Assembly (NCBI GenBank): GCA_029974985.1
Contig: JARKQC010000087.1
Location: forward strand, 22,993-86,992
DNA length: 64,000 bases
Direction: 5' to 3'
From: Bacteroidota bacterium
GTDB taxonomy: Bacteria > Bacteroidota > Ignavibacteria > Kapaibacteriales > UBA2268
A program made the translations under genes and the position numbers. Numbering within the stretch: the stretch's first letter is position 1; every line of letters starts with the position of its first letter. Shown here in pieces: positions 45,101 through 53,246 of the stretch. Below the pieces are notes generated by a model, which saw only the letters and a program-made list of their open reading frames with translations, was not told the origin of the DNA and did no database searches.

Positions 45101-45732
45101 CCAAGCTCTGCTGGTGGTTCTCTTTTTTCACCAAGAAGTGGTCCGAGCCATTTCCAAGTAAAATATTTAGTTGTTGTAGTTAGTGAATCAATTTTTATAT
45201 TTGTTTGTTTATAGTCTTTTGCAGATTGTAAATAGCCTTTAATTTTAATTTGGAATGGGATTTTATTTCCGGGCGTTACTATTTCCCAATATGCATCACG
45301 CATTTGTTGTTCATTCATACCCGAAATAACATATAATACGGGTAATTGCTGAATAGATCCCATAATATAATTTCTATAAGGCTGATTTTTATAAATAGTA
45401 AGTAATTGCCATAAATGCTCTTTATTAGGTTGCCCGATTTTAGTAAAGTCAGTTAATTTTGTGTACCATTTAATAGTTTGCCAACCATTATTAAGAGGAG
45501 TTACTTCAATTGGCTCGCATACCATAGCTTCTTCTAAAATATAAAATTGATTTTTGTTTAATGAAATGGGAATCCCGTTATCAGTAATTTGAACATTAAG
45601 TTTTAGAAGTGGGAACTCTTCGGTATTAATATTATACATAGGAGGCACTATTTGTATATTAACGGCAACCTGAGAATATATATTTAATATTGATATAAAA
45701 ATACCAATTAATACTAATTGAAAGTAACGCAT
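42112..45732 (-). CDS. Large secreted T9SS cargo with WD40/propeller-like and Ig-like regions
   Basis: 1206 residues, the largest gene in the window. A signal peptide ends near residue 20 (IYS before QVAVNIQI), which would leave glutamine as the first mature residue. Residues about 345-690 resemble a beta-propeller of WD40 type (SVNYNQSGTLLSSLNSMGKV; ISFSPTMDSAAVLLINGKIK; AAQFNPTSTSVIVGSE). The part up to about 1010 has Ig-like/choice-of-anchor repeats (NTDFGDVCIGDTLTKELAIF). The last 75 residues are a T9SS sorting domain (IPNPVSSLAKVSFEI ... YGTGNYKLRIYSG). Function unknown. Confidence 0.88.
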   Translation of the reverse strand: MRYFQLVLIGIFISILNIYSQVAVNIQIVPPMYNINTEEFPLLKLNVQITDNGIPISLNKNQFYILEEAMVCEPIEVTPLNNGWQTIKWYTKLTDFTKIGQPNKEHLWQLLTIYKNQPYRNYIMGSIQQLPVLYVISGMNEQQMRDAYWEIVTPGNKIPFQIKIKGYLQSAKDYKQTNIKIDSLTTTTKYFTWKWLGPLLGEKREPPAELGVDIEYLVNIYFEPDKFGYFQDVLTIHFNNGMKKHIPLYGNSFSVDVKKLIELTEPKPGRVFAPCEDVIIKWKGHSVEYPVEIYYSVDAGYKWEKIDVVRDSMYKWKIPDIETKFLMFKVRQNFQNSKTEILSEDQFPVYSVNYNQSGTLLSSLNSMGKVMTWDLTTQPKPTYTNRQFIEENDEYSEERFYSFGLEYSNSDDKYFVGYRNYLYYTGDTIAVFNSNEQYPVKKIILPQGFVANKILSDRAKKVLTVIPFYGNKLLQYSMFDESFIREYSFDSPIMDISFSPTMDSAAVLLINGKIKMIRTSDFSVFDEMNFDIFPNFLRIAYSPNGKMLVLGGQSDGSGLKTNSYLIDIETRQIVKVFTPSSGNSLAAQFNPTSTSVIVGSETDKQIAIYDLTTKIPSSNLFGHTANMTDMKMSPTGLSIVSTSVSRMDNIVYRSFTYPQEDETDSYLVIERPRLRDDVVQIEPAYLGTDNYHTISSICNIGNSIADIYDAKFMFNKHFKLIQNWQRDTINPNKCFNFDIVYSPLDTGIIRDTLILYHCVKQYKIPFESYSKGRNLTLLSNNTDFGDVCIGDTLTKELAIFRNDDPVPLKLNNFSFKMGENSYFLIKKLLKDTIIAPGATYYAKISFVPKELGLNTDELIIYHSNQTKITISMNVKGTGIGSFIQLSHDALRFIPEIRTRKIIMKNIGATDIFFEQFRVEPIGDFEVLTPAGFTLKPNEEKLVEISWISNNENQAQLITDANPCLVQKFIPLTFYHGSSQVKIPTIYTEANNENVRIPITYTNAENGPYDGVRLFEADFEVNSNLFLPRKVESKFGKGEITHNYVNNGIRNFGVKVDGNFNLSDTLAVIVGVAGLSSIDRSPISITANSIGWSKFVDMKTESGEIIITGICEDRYIIRTQSTIKDLLIIPNPVSSLAKVSFEIENDAEINCDIIDNTGASHLLIKDYKANSGYNILDIDLSKYGTGNYKLRIYSGNDFLIRNLLIIR

Positions 45733-45808
45733 TATGTTTTTAAGACTTTGTATAAAAAATAACTACTTATAGACGCTATCAAAATAAGTTTTGTTACAAA
45801 AAAATAAT

Positions 45809-46408
45809 TTAAGATAATAATTCTGCTAATTCGATAAATTCTTTTTGTAATTCTTGAGTATTATCTTGATTATACCATATTTGAATTTCTTTAATCATTT
45901 CTTCTTTATTAAAATCGGGTTTTTTCTTCATTTGTGCTACGAGCTGATTTAATACTTGGGGTCTTGGTCCCCAACTTGTAATTTTATTAAAATCCTCATC
46001 AATTACAATAAGTTTTGGGATAGAACGCGTCCCATTAGTAAGATTATCATCAATAATTTCAAGATTTTCGTCTCGGAAAAGAATTTTAAGTTCGGTATTT
46101 GGATTTATTTGTGATAATTTATCAAAAATTGGTAATATTTGAGCGGCATCTCCGCACCAAGCCTCAGTCAATACTACTAAATAATATTTTATACTAATTT
46201 TTTTAAATGCTTCGATTAGATTATCATTTAAAATAGTAGTTTTTTCTAATCTATTCATTCTATGATAATTCATTTTTGAATATTCAATCATTTCGGGCGA
46301 TTGATCATCGCCACTTGTTTTTCCTCTTTGAACTAAATTTGTAACTATATTTTTATATTCATCATAATTTATAGCTTTATTAATATGCGATTGATTTATT
46401 ATTTTCAT
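45809..46408 (-). CDS. Thioredoxin-family protein (Thioredoxin_9-like)
   Basis: About 199 residues from the ATG at 46408 (the frame reaches a TTG at 46411). The core phrase VVLTEAWCGDAAQILPIFDKL (positions about 77-97) has a single active-site Cys (CGDA rather than CxxC), typical of this family. The late NGTRSIPKLIVID gives the cis-proline loop. With only one redox Cys, it cannot work as a normal thioredoxin disulfide swapper. Cytoplasmic, no signal peptide. Not clearly in an operon. Confidence 0.85.
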   Translation of the reverse strand: MKIINQSHINKAINYDEYKNIVTNLVQRGKTSGDDQSPEMIEYSKMNYHRMNRLEKTTILNDNLIEAFKKISIKYYLVVLTEAWCGDAAQILPIFDKLSQINPNTELKILFRDENLEIIDDNLTNGTRSIPKLIVIDEDFNKITSWGPRPQVLNQLVAQMKKKPDFNKEEMIKEIQIWYNQDNTQELQKEFIELAELLS

Positions 46409-46558
46409 CAAATTTATTACCTCAAATAATTATAAATACTCTAATTATATTTTAACAAAGTATATTAATTAAAAAATAATAGAATATTATAGACGAATAT
46501 CAATTCTTATTGATGTTATTCATCTAATTAATTGTTTTACAAATTATTTAATTGATAA

Positions 46559-47233
46559 TTATAATGCTCCTTCTGCTTTTAAAACTGCAGGGATTGTTAA
46601 TAAAAGAATTTTTAGATCTAATAAGAAATTTGCATTATTAATATATTCTGTATCATAATCAACCATATCTAAAATTGTAGTAGAGTTAGCGCGATTCTTA
46701 ACTTGCCATAATCCCGTAATGCCGGGTTTTACAACAGTACGTAAATACATAATATTGGGATATGATTCAAGGAAATATCTCATCGTTGGGCGTGGACCGA
46801 CAAGGCTCATATCACCAAACAAAACATTAAATAATTGAGGCAATTCATCAATACTGCTTTTTCTTAGGAATTTACCAATTGGAGTAATTCTTGGATCTTT
46901 TTTTGTTTTGTCGTAATAGCCTTTTTTACGCTCATCATCACTAACGAATTTGAATAAATCATTATGCTCGGCATAATACATAGTGCGAAACTTATAAATA
47001 GTAAATTCTTCGCCATTTAAACCAATTCGTGATTGTTTGAATATTGCTGGACCTTTCGAAGAAAGCTTGATAATAAAAAATGTTACCATTAATAATGGTA
47101 ACAATAGGAGTAGCAAGAAAAATGAAAAAGTTAAATCGAAAATTCTTTTAAAAGAGAGATAAACATCTTTGCTTTCGACATACTGCCGTAATTCTAATAT
47201 ATTTTGTGATTCCACACCATAAATCACATTCAT
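46559..47233 (-). CDS. Bacterial sugar transferase (undecaprenyl-phosphate phosphosugar transferase)
   Basis: 224 residues. A single hydrophobic segment (about 31-57) is followed by the sugar-transferase domain: GPAIFKQSRIGLNGEEFTIY, KFRTMY, SIDELPQLFNVLFGDMSLVG and PRP, and WQVKNRANST. Such enzymes start exopolysaccharide or O-antigen repeat units by transferring a phosphosugar to lipid carrier. It is the short single-domain form. It stands alone; the heptose genes nearby at 48-50 kb are on the same strand. Confidence 0.93.
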   Translation of the reverse strand: MNVIYGVESQNILELRQYVESKDVYLSFKRIFDLTFSFFLLLLLLPLLMVTFFIIKLSSKGPAIFKQSRIGLNGEEFTIYKFRTMYYAEHNDLFKFVSDDERKKGYYDKTKKDPRITPIGKFLRKSSIDELPQLFNVLFGDMSLVGPRPTMRYFLESYPNIMYLRTVVKPGITGLWQVKNRANSTTILDMVDYDTEYINNANFLLDLKILLLTIPAVLKAEGAL

Positions 47234-47360
47234 AATTACTCCGAATTATACATATTGCACAAATACAGTGTGTAAAATATATTATATAAGCTTTCTCTTT
47301 GTTTATTTAACTAAATAGACAAAATTTTATCTATAATCGCTCCCCTTTTTTTTATTAAAA

Positions 47361-47384
47361 AACTTTTTCCCATTTGAAAAAGTA
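47361..47384 (-). terminator. Terminator after the mnmE-to-glutaminyl-cyclase run
   Basis: ACTTTTTC and GAAAAAGT (47362-47369, 47376-47383) form an 8-bp stem with a 6-base loop, followed on the minus strand by a long T-run, 40 bases after the stop of the glutaminyl-cyclase gene. Confidence 0.65.
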
Positions 47385-47422
47385 TTACTAACAAACTTAA
47401 GTAAAATTAAACAAATACAAAA

Positions 47423-48232
47423 TTAATTTATCTTCATTTTAAATAAATTTTCCCAATTTTTACCAGTAAGGTAAAAAATATTATTTTTTTCATTATATGC
47501 AATACCATTTAAAACTTCTGCATTAGGATTATTATACTCAAACTTCCTTAATTCAGAAAAATCAATAATTCTTTTACAATTGCCACTTTCTAAATCTATT
47601 TCAGCAATTTTATCCTCACCATAAATATTTGCCCAAAGCATTCCATTAATATATTCAAGTTCATTTAATAAACTTATCGGTTTATTATTCATTGTTATTG
47701 AAACAGTTTTAATAATTTGATGTGTATTGGGCTCAATATATTTTATGATATTTGTGCCATTACTCATTATTAGATTTGTACCATCATTAGCTAAGCCCCA
47801 GCCTTCACCTGAATAAGAGAATATATCTTCAATTTTAAAAGTTTCGATATTAAGTATTAGGCACTGTCGTGATTCCCAAGTAAGCATATAGATTTTATTA
47901 TTTAATATAGTAATGCCCTCTCCAAAATAAGCGTCGGGAATGCTATTTTTTTGTAGTATTTCGCCTGTTTCGGGATTGATTTTGCGAATTGACGAATGTT
48001 TGTAATGTCCCGTACTTTCGTAAATATAATCGTTATAATATATTAAGCCCTGCGTATAGGCATTTATATCGTGTGGAATTTGCTTTAATATTTCATAATT
48101 AGCTTCAAATTGCTTTTCATCGTTTATTTGAATATTTGATTTTTCGGTTTGAACATTATTTTTATTAATTTCTTTTGTACCACAAGATAAAAGAAAACTT
48201 TGAAAAATTATAAGAAAAAATAGAATTTTCAT
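47423..48232 (-). CDS. Glutaminyl-peptide cyclotransferase (propeller type)
   Basis: 269 residues. A lipoprotein signal ends in LLSC (about Cys17). The family start is visible as QIPHDINAYTQGLIYYNDYI and YESTGHYKHSSIRK, and propeller repeats follow to the end (INPETGEILQK; INGMLWANIYGEDKIAEIDL). These enzymes turn N-terminal Gln into pyroglutamate. In Bacteroidetes many secreted proteins start with Gln after signal-peptide cleavage. Here the 1206-residue T9SS protein is predicted to do so. It begins 14 bases after rfaE2 ends. Confidence 0.9.
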   Translation of the reverse strand: MKILFFLIIFQSFLLSCGTKEINKNNVQTEKSNIQINDEKQFEANYEILKQIPHDINAYTQGLIYYNDYIYESTGHYKHSSIRKINPETGEILQKNSIPDAYFGEGITILNNKIYMLTWESRQCLILNIETFKIEDIFSYSGEGWGLANDGTNLIMSNGTNIIKYIEPNTHQIIKTVSITMNNKPISLLNELEYINGMLWANIYGEDKIAEIDLESGNCKRIIDFSELRKFEYNNPNAEVLNGIAYNEKNNIFYLTGKNWENLFKMKIN

Positions 48233-48246
48233 AAATAATTATCTTT

Positions 48247-48714
48247 CTATTTATTAATATTCATTTTATTTATTATAGAACTCGAAGATTTACCTTCGAC
48301 TAAGTTAATTATAACAAGCTCACCACCATTTGAAATAACATAATCAGCTCCAACAATATTTTTGGGATTATAATCTCCGCCTTTTGTTAATACATCAGGG
48401 GTTACGCATTTTATTAATTCAAAGGGTGTGTCCTCATCAAAAATCGAGACAAAATCAACTGAGGCTAAACTCGATAATACTTCTGCCCTATCTAATTCAT
48501 TATTTATAGGTCTATTCTCACCTTTTAATCTTTTAACCGAATTATCCGAGTTTAATCCAATCACCAATATATCGCCTAATTTTTTTGATTCACTTAGATA
48601 TTTTGTATGCCCCGAGTGTAAAACGTCAAAACAGCCATTTGTAAAGACTATTTTTTTGCCCGATTTCTTTAATTCTCTACATACTTCTTTTAATATTTCT
48701 CTACTTAATAACAT
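48247..48714 (-). CDS. rfaE2: D-glycero-beta-D-manno-heptose 1-phosphate adenylyltransferase
   Basis: 155 residues, the C-terminal half of the HldE reaction as a separate protein. The cytidylyltransferase start VFTNGCFDVLHSGHTKYLSE has the nucleotide-binding GxFDxxHxGH pattern, LVIGLNSDNSVKRLKGENRP follows, and DVLTKGGDYNPKNIVGAD lies near the C-terminus. It makes ADP-heptose for lipopolysaccharide inner core. It starts one base after rfaE1 stops. Confidence 0.94.
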   Translation of the reverse strand: MLLSREILKEVCRELKKSGKKIVFTNGCFDVLHSGHTKYLSESKKLGDILVIGLNSDNSVKRLKGENRPINNELDRAEVLSSLASVDFVSIFDEDTPFELIKCVTPDVLTKGGDYNPKNIVGADYVISNGGELVIINLVEGKSSSSIINKMNINK

Positions 48715-48715
48715 A

Positions 48716-49699
48716 TTATTTACTTACAGATTCAATTAATTCATTAATTTCTATTGATACTATACCGGGCTTTTCGCAAACTATACCCGAGGCATTATTT
48801 GCCAAAGCGGCGGCTTCTTTAATACTTGCATTTCCCGCTAAACTTGCTGCCATAGTAGCAATTGCTGTATCACCAGCACCGGAAACGTCTGCAACGTGTC
48901 TTGCTTTTGTTGGAACAGATGAAATCGCTCCACTATTTTCGAATAGCATCATACCTTCGGCACCTAAGGTAATTAAAACATTTTTACAGTTAAGCATTTC
49001 TAATAATTTCTTGCCAGCTTCGATAATATCATCTTTTGTACGCAAGGTTAAACCAATAGCTTCAGCCGCTTCTTTTCTATTTGGTTTAAACACTGTAACT
49101 CCCTTATACAACATAAAGTTATCTTTTTTAGGGTCAACGTAAATTGGAATATTATTTTTTAAAGCAAATTCTATAACGCTAATAATTAATTGATGAGTTA
49201 CGGCACCTTTATTATAATCTTCTAATATTATTCCAGCTAGGTTATTGATTTTAGACAATTTAGAAATAATATATTCTAAACCTTTATAGCTTATATCTGC
49301 TCTAACTTCTCTATCAATTCGTGCTATTTGTTGATTATTTCCAATAATTCTTGTTTTTACTGTCGTTGGTCTCTTATCGTCAATATATAAACCTTCTGAA
49401 TTAATTCCAAGATTATTAGATATTTCTACAAAACTTTTACCAGAATTATCATTTCCAATAACTCCACATAAAAGCGGTTCTATTCCAAGAGATTTTAAAT
49501 TCTGAGCAACATTTGCCGCTCCACCGAGATGGAAACTTTCATTTTCAACATCAATTACTGGCACAGGTGCTTCCGGAGAAATTCTTGAAACAGTCCCCCA
49601 AAAATACCTATCCAACATAACATCACCAATAACTGCAATACTTTTACCTTTTGCAGTGTTTAGTATTTCTTTTACTCTTTCAGTATTGATATTTTGCAT
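48716..49699 (-). CDS. rfaE1: D-glycero-beta-D-manno-heptose-7-phosphate kinase
   Basis: 327 residues. A ribokinase-family (PfkB) protein with the N-terminal GDVMLDRYFWGTVSRISPEA, the ATP-binding TLGAEGMMLFE and the catalytic DVSGAGDTAIATMAASL (about 266-282), whose Asp is the base. With rfaE2 it performs two steps of ADP-heptose synthesis that are fused in E. coli HldE. Normal length. The neighbouring genes on this strand are DUF2461 (upstream) and rfaE2 (downstream, one-base gap). Confidence 0.94.
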   Translation of the reverse strand: MQNINTERVKEILNTAKGKSIAVIGDVMLDRYFWGTVSRISPEAPVPVIDVENESFHLGGAANVAQNLKSLGIEPLLCGVIGNDNSGKSFVEISNNLGINSEGLYIDDKRPTTVKTRIIGNNQQIARIDREVRADISYKGLEYIISKLSKINNLAGIILEDYNKGAVTHQLIISVIEFALKNNIPIYVDPKKDNFMLYKGVTVFKPNRKEAAEAIGLTLRTKDDIIEAGKKLLEMLNCKNVLITLGAEGMMLFENSGAISSVPTKARHVADVSGAGDTAIATMAASLAGNASIKEAAALANNASGIVCEKPGIVSIEINELIESVSK

Positions 49700-49714
49700 T
49701 GTTTTCTTTATAAA

Positions 49715-50410
49715 TTAAATAGCTTGATTAAAGAATTCATTAAATTTTTCACTAATTTTAGCTTTATGAAGTACTATATCAAGCAAATTATTATTAAAAA
49801 ATAAATTATCATCAATTTTTCCCATATAAACGAAATTCTTTCTTTTCAAATGTTCAAATGCTCTGTGATTATTTGAAAAACCAGCAATTCTTTTTGAAAA
49901 ATTATCGTTATCCATCATTTCGGGGAAATATTTTTTAAAATTTTCATCATTAATTATATTCAAATACTCATCATATTCATCAGCAATTAAATATCGTATG
50001 TTTTTTAAATGTTCGTTAGCGGGCTTATAAATACCATTTGCAAAAAACGAATTATTTAATTCATAATGAAAATATAATCCTAAAGGATAATCTTTATTTA
50101 TTATTGAAAATTTATTATTATATGGAAAAAAGAATCCAAGATTTGTTTTATATGGGCTTTTATCCTTTGAAAAACGAATATCTCTATTAATTCTGAATAA
50201 ACTATTTTTTGAATTTGATATAAATGCTAAATTGTTATTAAAAAAAATCTTTTCTAATTCTTCTACAAATAATCTTGCTTTAGCTTTGATTTCTTTTTCA
50301 TAAAAATTCAGATGCTCATCAAACCATAATTTATTATTATTTTCTTTTAGCTCGAAAAAAAAATCTTTTATTTCTGTTGAAAAGCTATCAAATTTTGGTT
50401 TATTTTTCAT
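49715..50410 (-). CDS. DUF2461-family protein
   Basis: 231 residues, the usual size of this family. The start (FFFELKENNNKLWFDEHLNFY) and the conserved phrases FRINRDIRFSKDKSPYKTNLG and GLYFHYEL are typical, as is the late segment around KKYFPEMMDNDNFSKRIAG. The family is widespread in Bacteroidetes and its function is unknown. It lies 3 bases after the RmlD-like gene and 15 before rfaE1, so it is in the same transcript. Confidence 0.9.
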   Translation of the reverse strand: MKNKPKFDSFSTEIKDFFFELKENNNKLWFDEHLNFYEKEIKAKARLFVEELEKIFFNNNLAFISNSKNSLFRINRDIRFSKDKSPYKTNLGFFFPYNNKFSIINKDYPLGLYFHYELNNSFFANGIYKPANEHLKNIRYLIADEYDEYLNIINDENFKKYFPEMMDNDNFSKRIAGFSNNHRAFEHLKRKNFVYMGKIDDNLFFNNNLLDIVLHKAKISEKFNEFFNQAI

Positions 50411-50413
50411 TGC

Positions 50414-51304
50414 TTAATTATTATAATTTATTTGAAAACGTACTGTTGTAAGGCCAGAGTGTAACCCTACAAATTTCATATTTAATTCAATTTCTGATTT
50501 AAGATTTATCAAGCCACCTCGAACTAATTTTTTAGTTTTTGACTTTTTACTATCATAAGAATAAGAAAAAATTTCAACTTTATTCAAAGATAAATATTCT
50601 TTAATCATCATTCCGTAATCATATTCACTTATATAATCTAATCCAGCAAAATTATAAATACCCAATTTATTTTTATCTATAATTTTTAAGACTCCAAGAG
50701 CAATATCATCAAGAAGAACAGGTGAGGTAAAAATATTAGTTGCTAATTCAATTTTATTATCATTTATAATTTTATAGAAAATATTAGTACCTGTACTATT
50801 ATTATTTCCATAATATTCGGGTATTCTAATGCTTACAAATTGAACATTGTTTGAAATGCAGTAATTTTCACTGCCAAGTTTAGTCTTTCCGTAATAATTA
50901 ATTGGATTTGCTAAATCGTCTTCATTATAAGGCCCAGAATTACCATCAAAAATATTATCTGTTGAAAAAAATATTAATTTTGATTCTGTCATAAAGGCAC
51001 CCTTACTAAGCGCTTCAATTGTTCCAACATTATAATCCCATGATTCCTTTTTATTATCCTCATTTAATTGAAAATCATCAAGGCTAAGGCAATTAATAAT
51101 ATAATTTGGAGCAATATCAAGGATTATTTTTCTCAATACCTTTTTATCATATTGAATTACTTGAAAAGATAATTTATCATTTATAACGCTTGATTTATAA
51201 TTATCCAGCTCAAGATAAACTTTCCAATCGGTCTCCTTTAAAATTAACTCATAAATAGCTAATGCTAATGGTGATTGTTTGCCTAATATTAGTATTTTTT
51301 TCAT
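50414..51304 (-). CDS. RmlD-like sugar-nucleotide reductase (SDR family)
   Basis: 296 residues. The extended-SDR fold is shown by an N-terminal beta-strand and turn (KKILILGKQSPLALAIYEL, a non-standard glycine pattern), the catalytic Tyr-Lys in YYGKTKLGSENY (about 147-158), and the IFDGNSGPYNEDDLANPIN segment. It resembles dTDP-4-dehydrorhamnose reductase, though the dinucleotide-binding glycines are poor, so its activity is uncertain. A parS site ends at 51311, six bases from the start codon, and so overlaps its ribosome-binding region. Confidence 0.8.
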   Translation of the reverse strand: MKKILILGKQSPLALAIYELILKETDWKVYLELDNYKSSVINDKLSFQVIQYDKKVLRKIILDIAPNYIINCLSLDDFQLNEDNKKESWDYNVGTIEALSKGAFMTESKLIFFSTDNIFDGNSGPYNEDDLANPINYYGKTKLGSENYCISNNVQFVSIRIPEYYGNNNSTGTNIFYKIINDNKIELATNIFTSPVLLDDIALGVLKIIDKNKLGIYNFAGLDYISEYDYGMMIKEYLSLNKVEIFSYSYDSKKSKTKKLVRGGLINLKSEIELNMKFVGLHSGLTTVRFQINYNN

Positions 51305-51310
51305 AATTTA

Positions 51311-51326
51311 TGTTTCACGTGAAACA
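51311..51326. promoter_or_regulatory. parS centromere site 1 (perfect consensus)
   Basis: TGTTTCACGTGAAACA is the exact 16-base palindromic parS consensus bound by ParB. It lies in the 45-bp gap between the mnmG stop (51350) and the start of the RmlD-like gene. parS sites cluster near the replication origin in most bacteria. Confidence 0.95.
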
Positions 51327-51349
51327 ATTTTAAATTGATTTTAAAAATC

Positions 51350-53212
51350 TTATTTCAAAAATAAGGATATAATTGATATATCAGAAGCAGAAACCCCAGA
51401 TATACGCGAAGCTTGTCCAAGTGAACTTGGTCTTATTTTATTTAATTTTTCCATACCTTCTTTTGATAAAGATGTTAAACGTAAATAATCAAATTTCTCG
51501 GGTATTTTTTTTGATTCGTTTTGTAAAAAGTATTCTATATCTTTTAATTGGCGTTTTATATATCCTTCGTATTTAATATTTGTTTCTAATTTTGTAACTA
51601 ATTCTTCATTATTAATTATTTGATTTAATAAAGTATTTTCTAATTTAGAATTTTTAATAATATCTACTAAATTAACTTTTGCTCTCTTTAATAAGCTATA
51701 AATATCAGTAGAACTATCAATGGTAGATTCACTAATTTCATTAAAATAATCATTTACTTGATTAGCTTTTAGTTTTATTGATTTTGCCTCTTCAATAGCA
51801 TTATTAATAAGATTTACTTTTTTTTCAACTTTTTTATATATTTTCTCTGGTATTAAGCCTAAATCTAATCCATACTTCATCAGTCTTTCGTCTGCATTAT
51901 CTTGACGCAAGAGCAAACGATACTCAGCAAGCGAAGTAAACATTCTATAAGGTTCTTCTGTACTTTTATTTACTAAATCATCAATTAAAACGCCGATATA
52001 TGCTTCATTTCTTCTTAATATTAATGGTTCTTTATCTAAAATCTTATTTGCCGCATTAATACCAGCAATAAGACCTTGAGAAGCGGCTTCTTCATAACCA
52101 GATGTACCATTAATTTGGCCCGCAAAATATAAACCTTTTACTTTTTTAGTTTCTAATGTAAAATTTAGTTGATATGGATAGAAAAAGTCATATTCTACGG
52201 CATATCCAGGTCTTATCATTTCAGTATTTTCAAGACCATAAATCGAGTGTAAGCCTTTTATTTGTACGTCTATAGGTAAGCTCGTAGAATATCCATTTAC
52301 ATATACAGAATTTGTATTTAAGCCTTCTGGCTCTAATAGAATTTTATGTGAATCTCTTTCAACGAAACGATTAATTTTATCTTCTATTGAAGGGCAATAT
52401 CTTGGTCCAACACCTTTAATTCTACCAGTAAACATAGGTGATTTATCAAATCCTTCGCTTAAAATATTATGTGTAGTTATATTAGTTTCTGTACCGAAAC
52501 ATACTATACGATTTTTAATTTCACTTGTTCTAAACGAAAAAGGATTAGGTTTTTCATCGCCTTCTTCAATATTTAATTTAGAATAATTTATTGATTGAGC
52601 AGATATTCTTGGAGGCGTGCCAGTTTTTAATCGGCCTCTTTCAAAACCATAATTATCGAGCATATCAGATATTTTATCTGCTGAATACTCTCCTACTCGC
52701 CCACCTTTTACAGCATTTTCACCAGTATAAAGCATACCATTTAAAAAAGTACCAGCACAAAGTATTACCGCTTTTCCATATAATATTTCATTTTTATCAC
52801 TTATAACTCCATATACTTTGTCATTTTTAATAAGTATTTCATTTGCAGTACCTTTTATCAACGTTAAATTTGGAGTATTTTTTAATATTTGATAAACATA
52901 AAGTGGATATAAATCTTTATCTATTTGTGCTCTTGGTGACCATATCGCGAGACCTTTTGATTTATTAAGCATCTTGAAATGAATTCCAGCTTTATCAGCT
53001 AAAAATCCCATAATGCCACCCAAAGCATCAATTTCTTTAACAATATGACCTTTTGCACTTCCACCAATCGAAGGGTTACACGATGGACGCCCCATTACTT
53101 TTAGATCTGTTGTAAGTAATGCAACTTTTAAACCCATTTTTGTAGGTGCTAATGAAGCTTCAATACCAGCGTGTCCACCGCCTATTACTATAACATCAAA
53201 TATATTATTCAT
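51350..53212 (-). CDS. mnmG: tRNA uridine-5-carboxymethylaminomethyl modification enzyme MnmG
   Basis: About 620 residues from the ATG at 53212 (the frame extends to a TTG at 53218). The FAD-binding GGGHAGIEA (about 11-19), the PSCNPSIGGSAKGHIVKEID block with the catalytic Cys, KTGTPPRI and GQINGTSGYEEAASQG are all typical. MnmG (GidA), with MnmE, modifies the wobble uridine of certain tRNAs. It is flanked by parS sites on both sides and by mnmE upstream. Confidence 0.97.
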   Translation of the reverse strand: MNNIFDVIVIGGGHAGIEASLAPTKMGLKVALLTTDLKVMGRPSCNPSIGGSAKGHIVKEIDALGGIMGFLADKAGIHFKMLNKSKGLAIWSPRAQIDKDLYPLYVYQILKNTPNLTLIKGTANEILIKNDKVYGVISDKNEILYGKAVILCAGTFLNGMLYTGENAVKGGRVGEYSADKISDMLDNYGFERGRLKTGTPPRISAQSINYSKLNIEEGDEKPNPFSFRTSEIKNRIVCFGTETNITTHNILSEGFDKSPMFTGRIKGVGPRYCPSIEDKINRFVERDSHKILLEPEGLNTNSVYVNGYSTSLPIDVQIKGLHSIYGLENTEMIRPGYAVEYDFFYPYQLNFTLETKKVKGLYFAGQINGTSGYEEAASQGLIAGINAANKILDKEPLILRRNEAYIGVLIDDLVNKSTEEPYRMFTSLAEYRLLLRQDNADERLMKYGLDLGLIPEKIYKKVEKKVNLINNAIEEAKSIKLKANQVNDYFNEISESTIDSSTDIYSLLKRAKVNLVDIIKNSKLENTLLNQIINNEELVTKLETNIKYEGYIKRQLKDIEYFLQNESKKIPEKFDYLRLTSLSKEGMEKLNKIRPSSLGQASRISGVSASDISIISLFLK

Positions 53213-53230
53213 TTTCAATAATTTTAAATA

Positions 53231-53246
53231 TGTTTCACGTGAAACC
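53231..53246. promoter_or_regulatory. parS centromere site 2 (15 of 16)
   Basis: TGTTTCACGTGAAACC differs from the parS consensus only at the last base. It fits exactly between the mnmE stop (53247-53249) and the mnmG start, 19 bases ahead of the ATG. Two sites 1.9 kb apart, both intergenic, on each side of one gene. Confidence 0.93.

Noticed and set aside
48247..49699. Fission of hldE by mutation
   Set aside because: Separate rfaE1 and rfaE2 genes with a one-base gap and proper starts are a normal arrangement in many bacteria.
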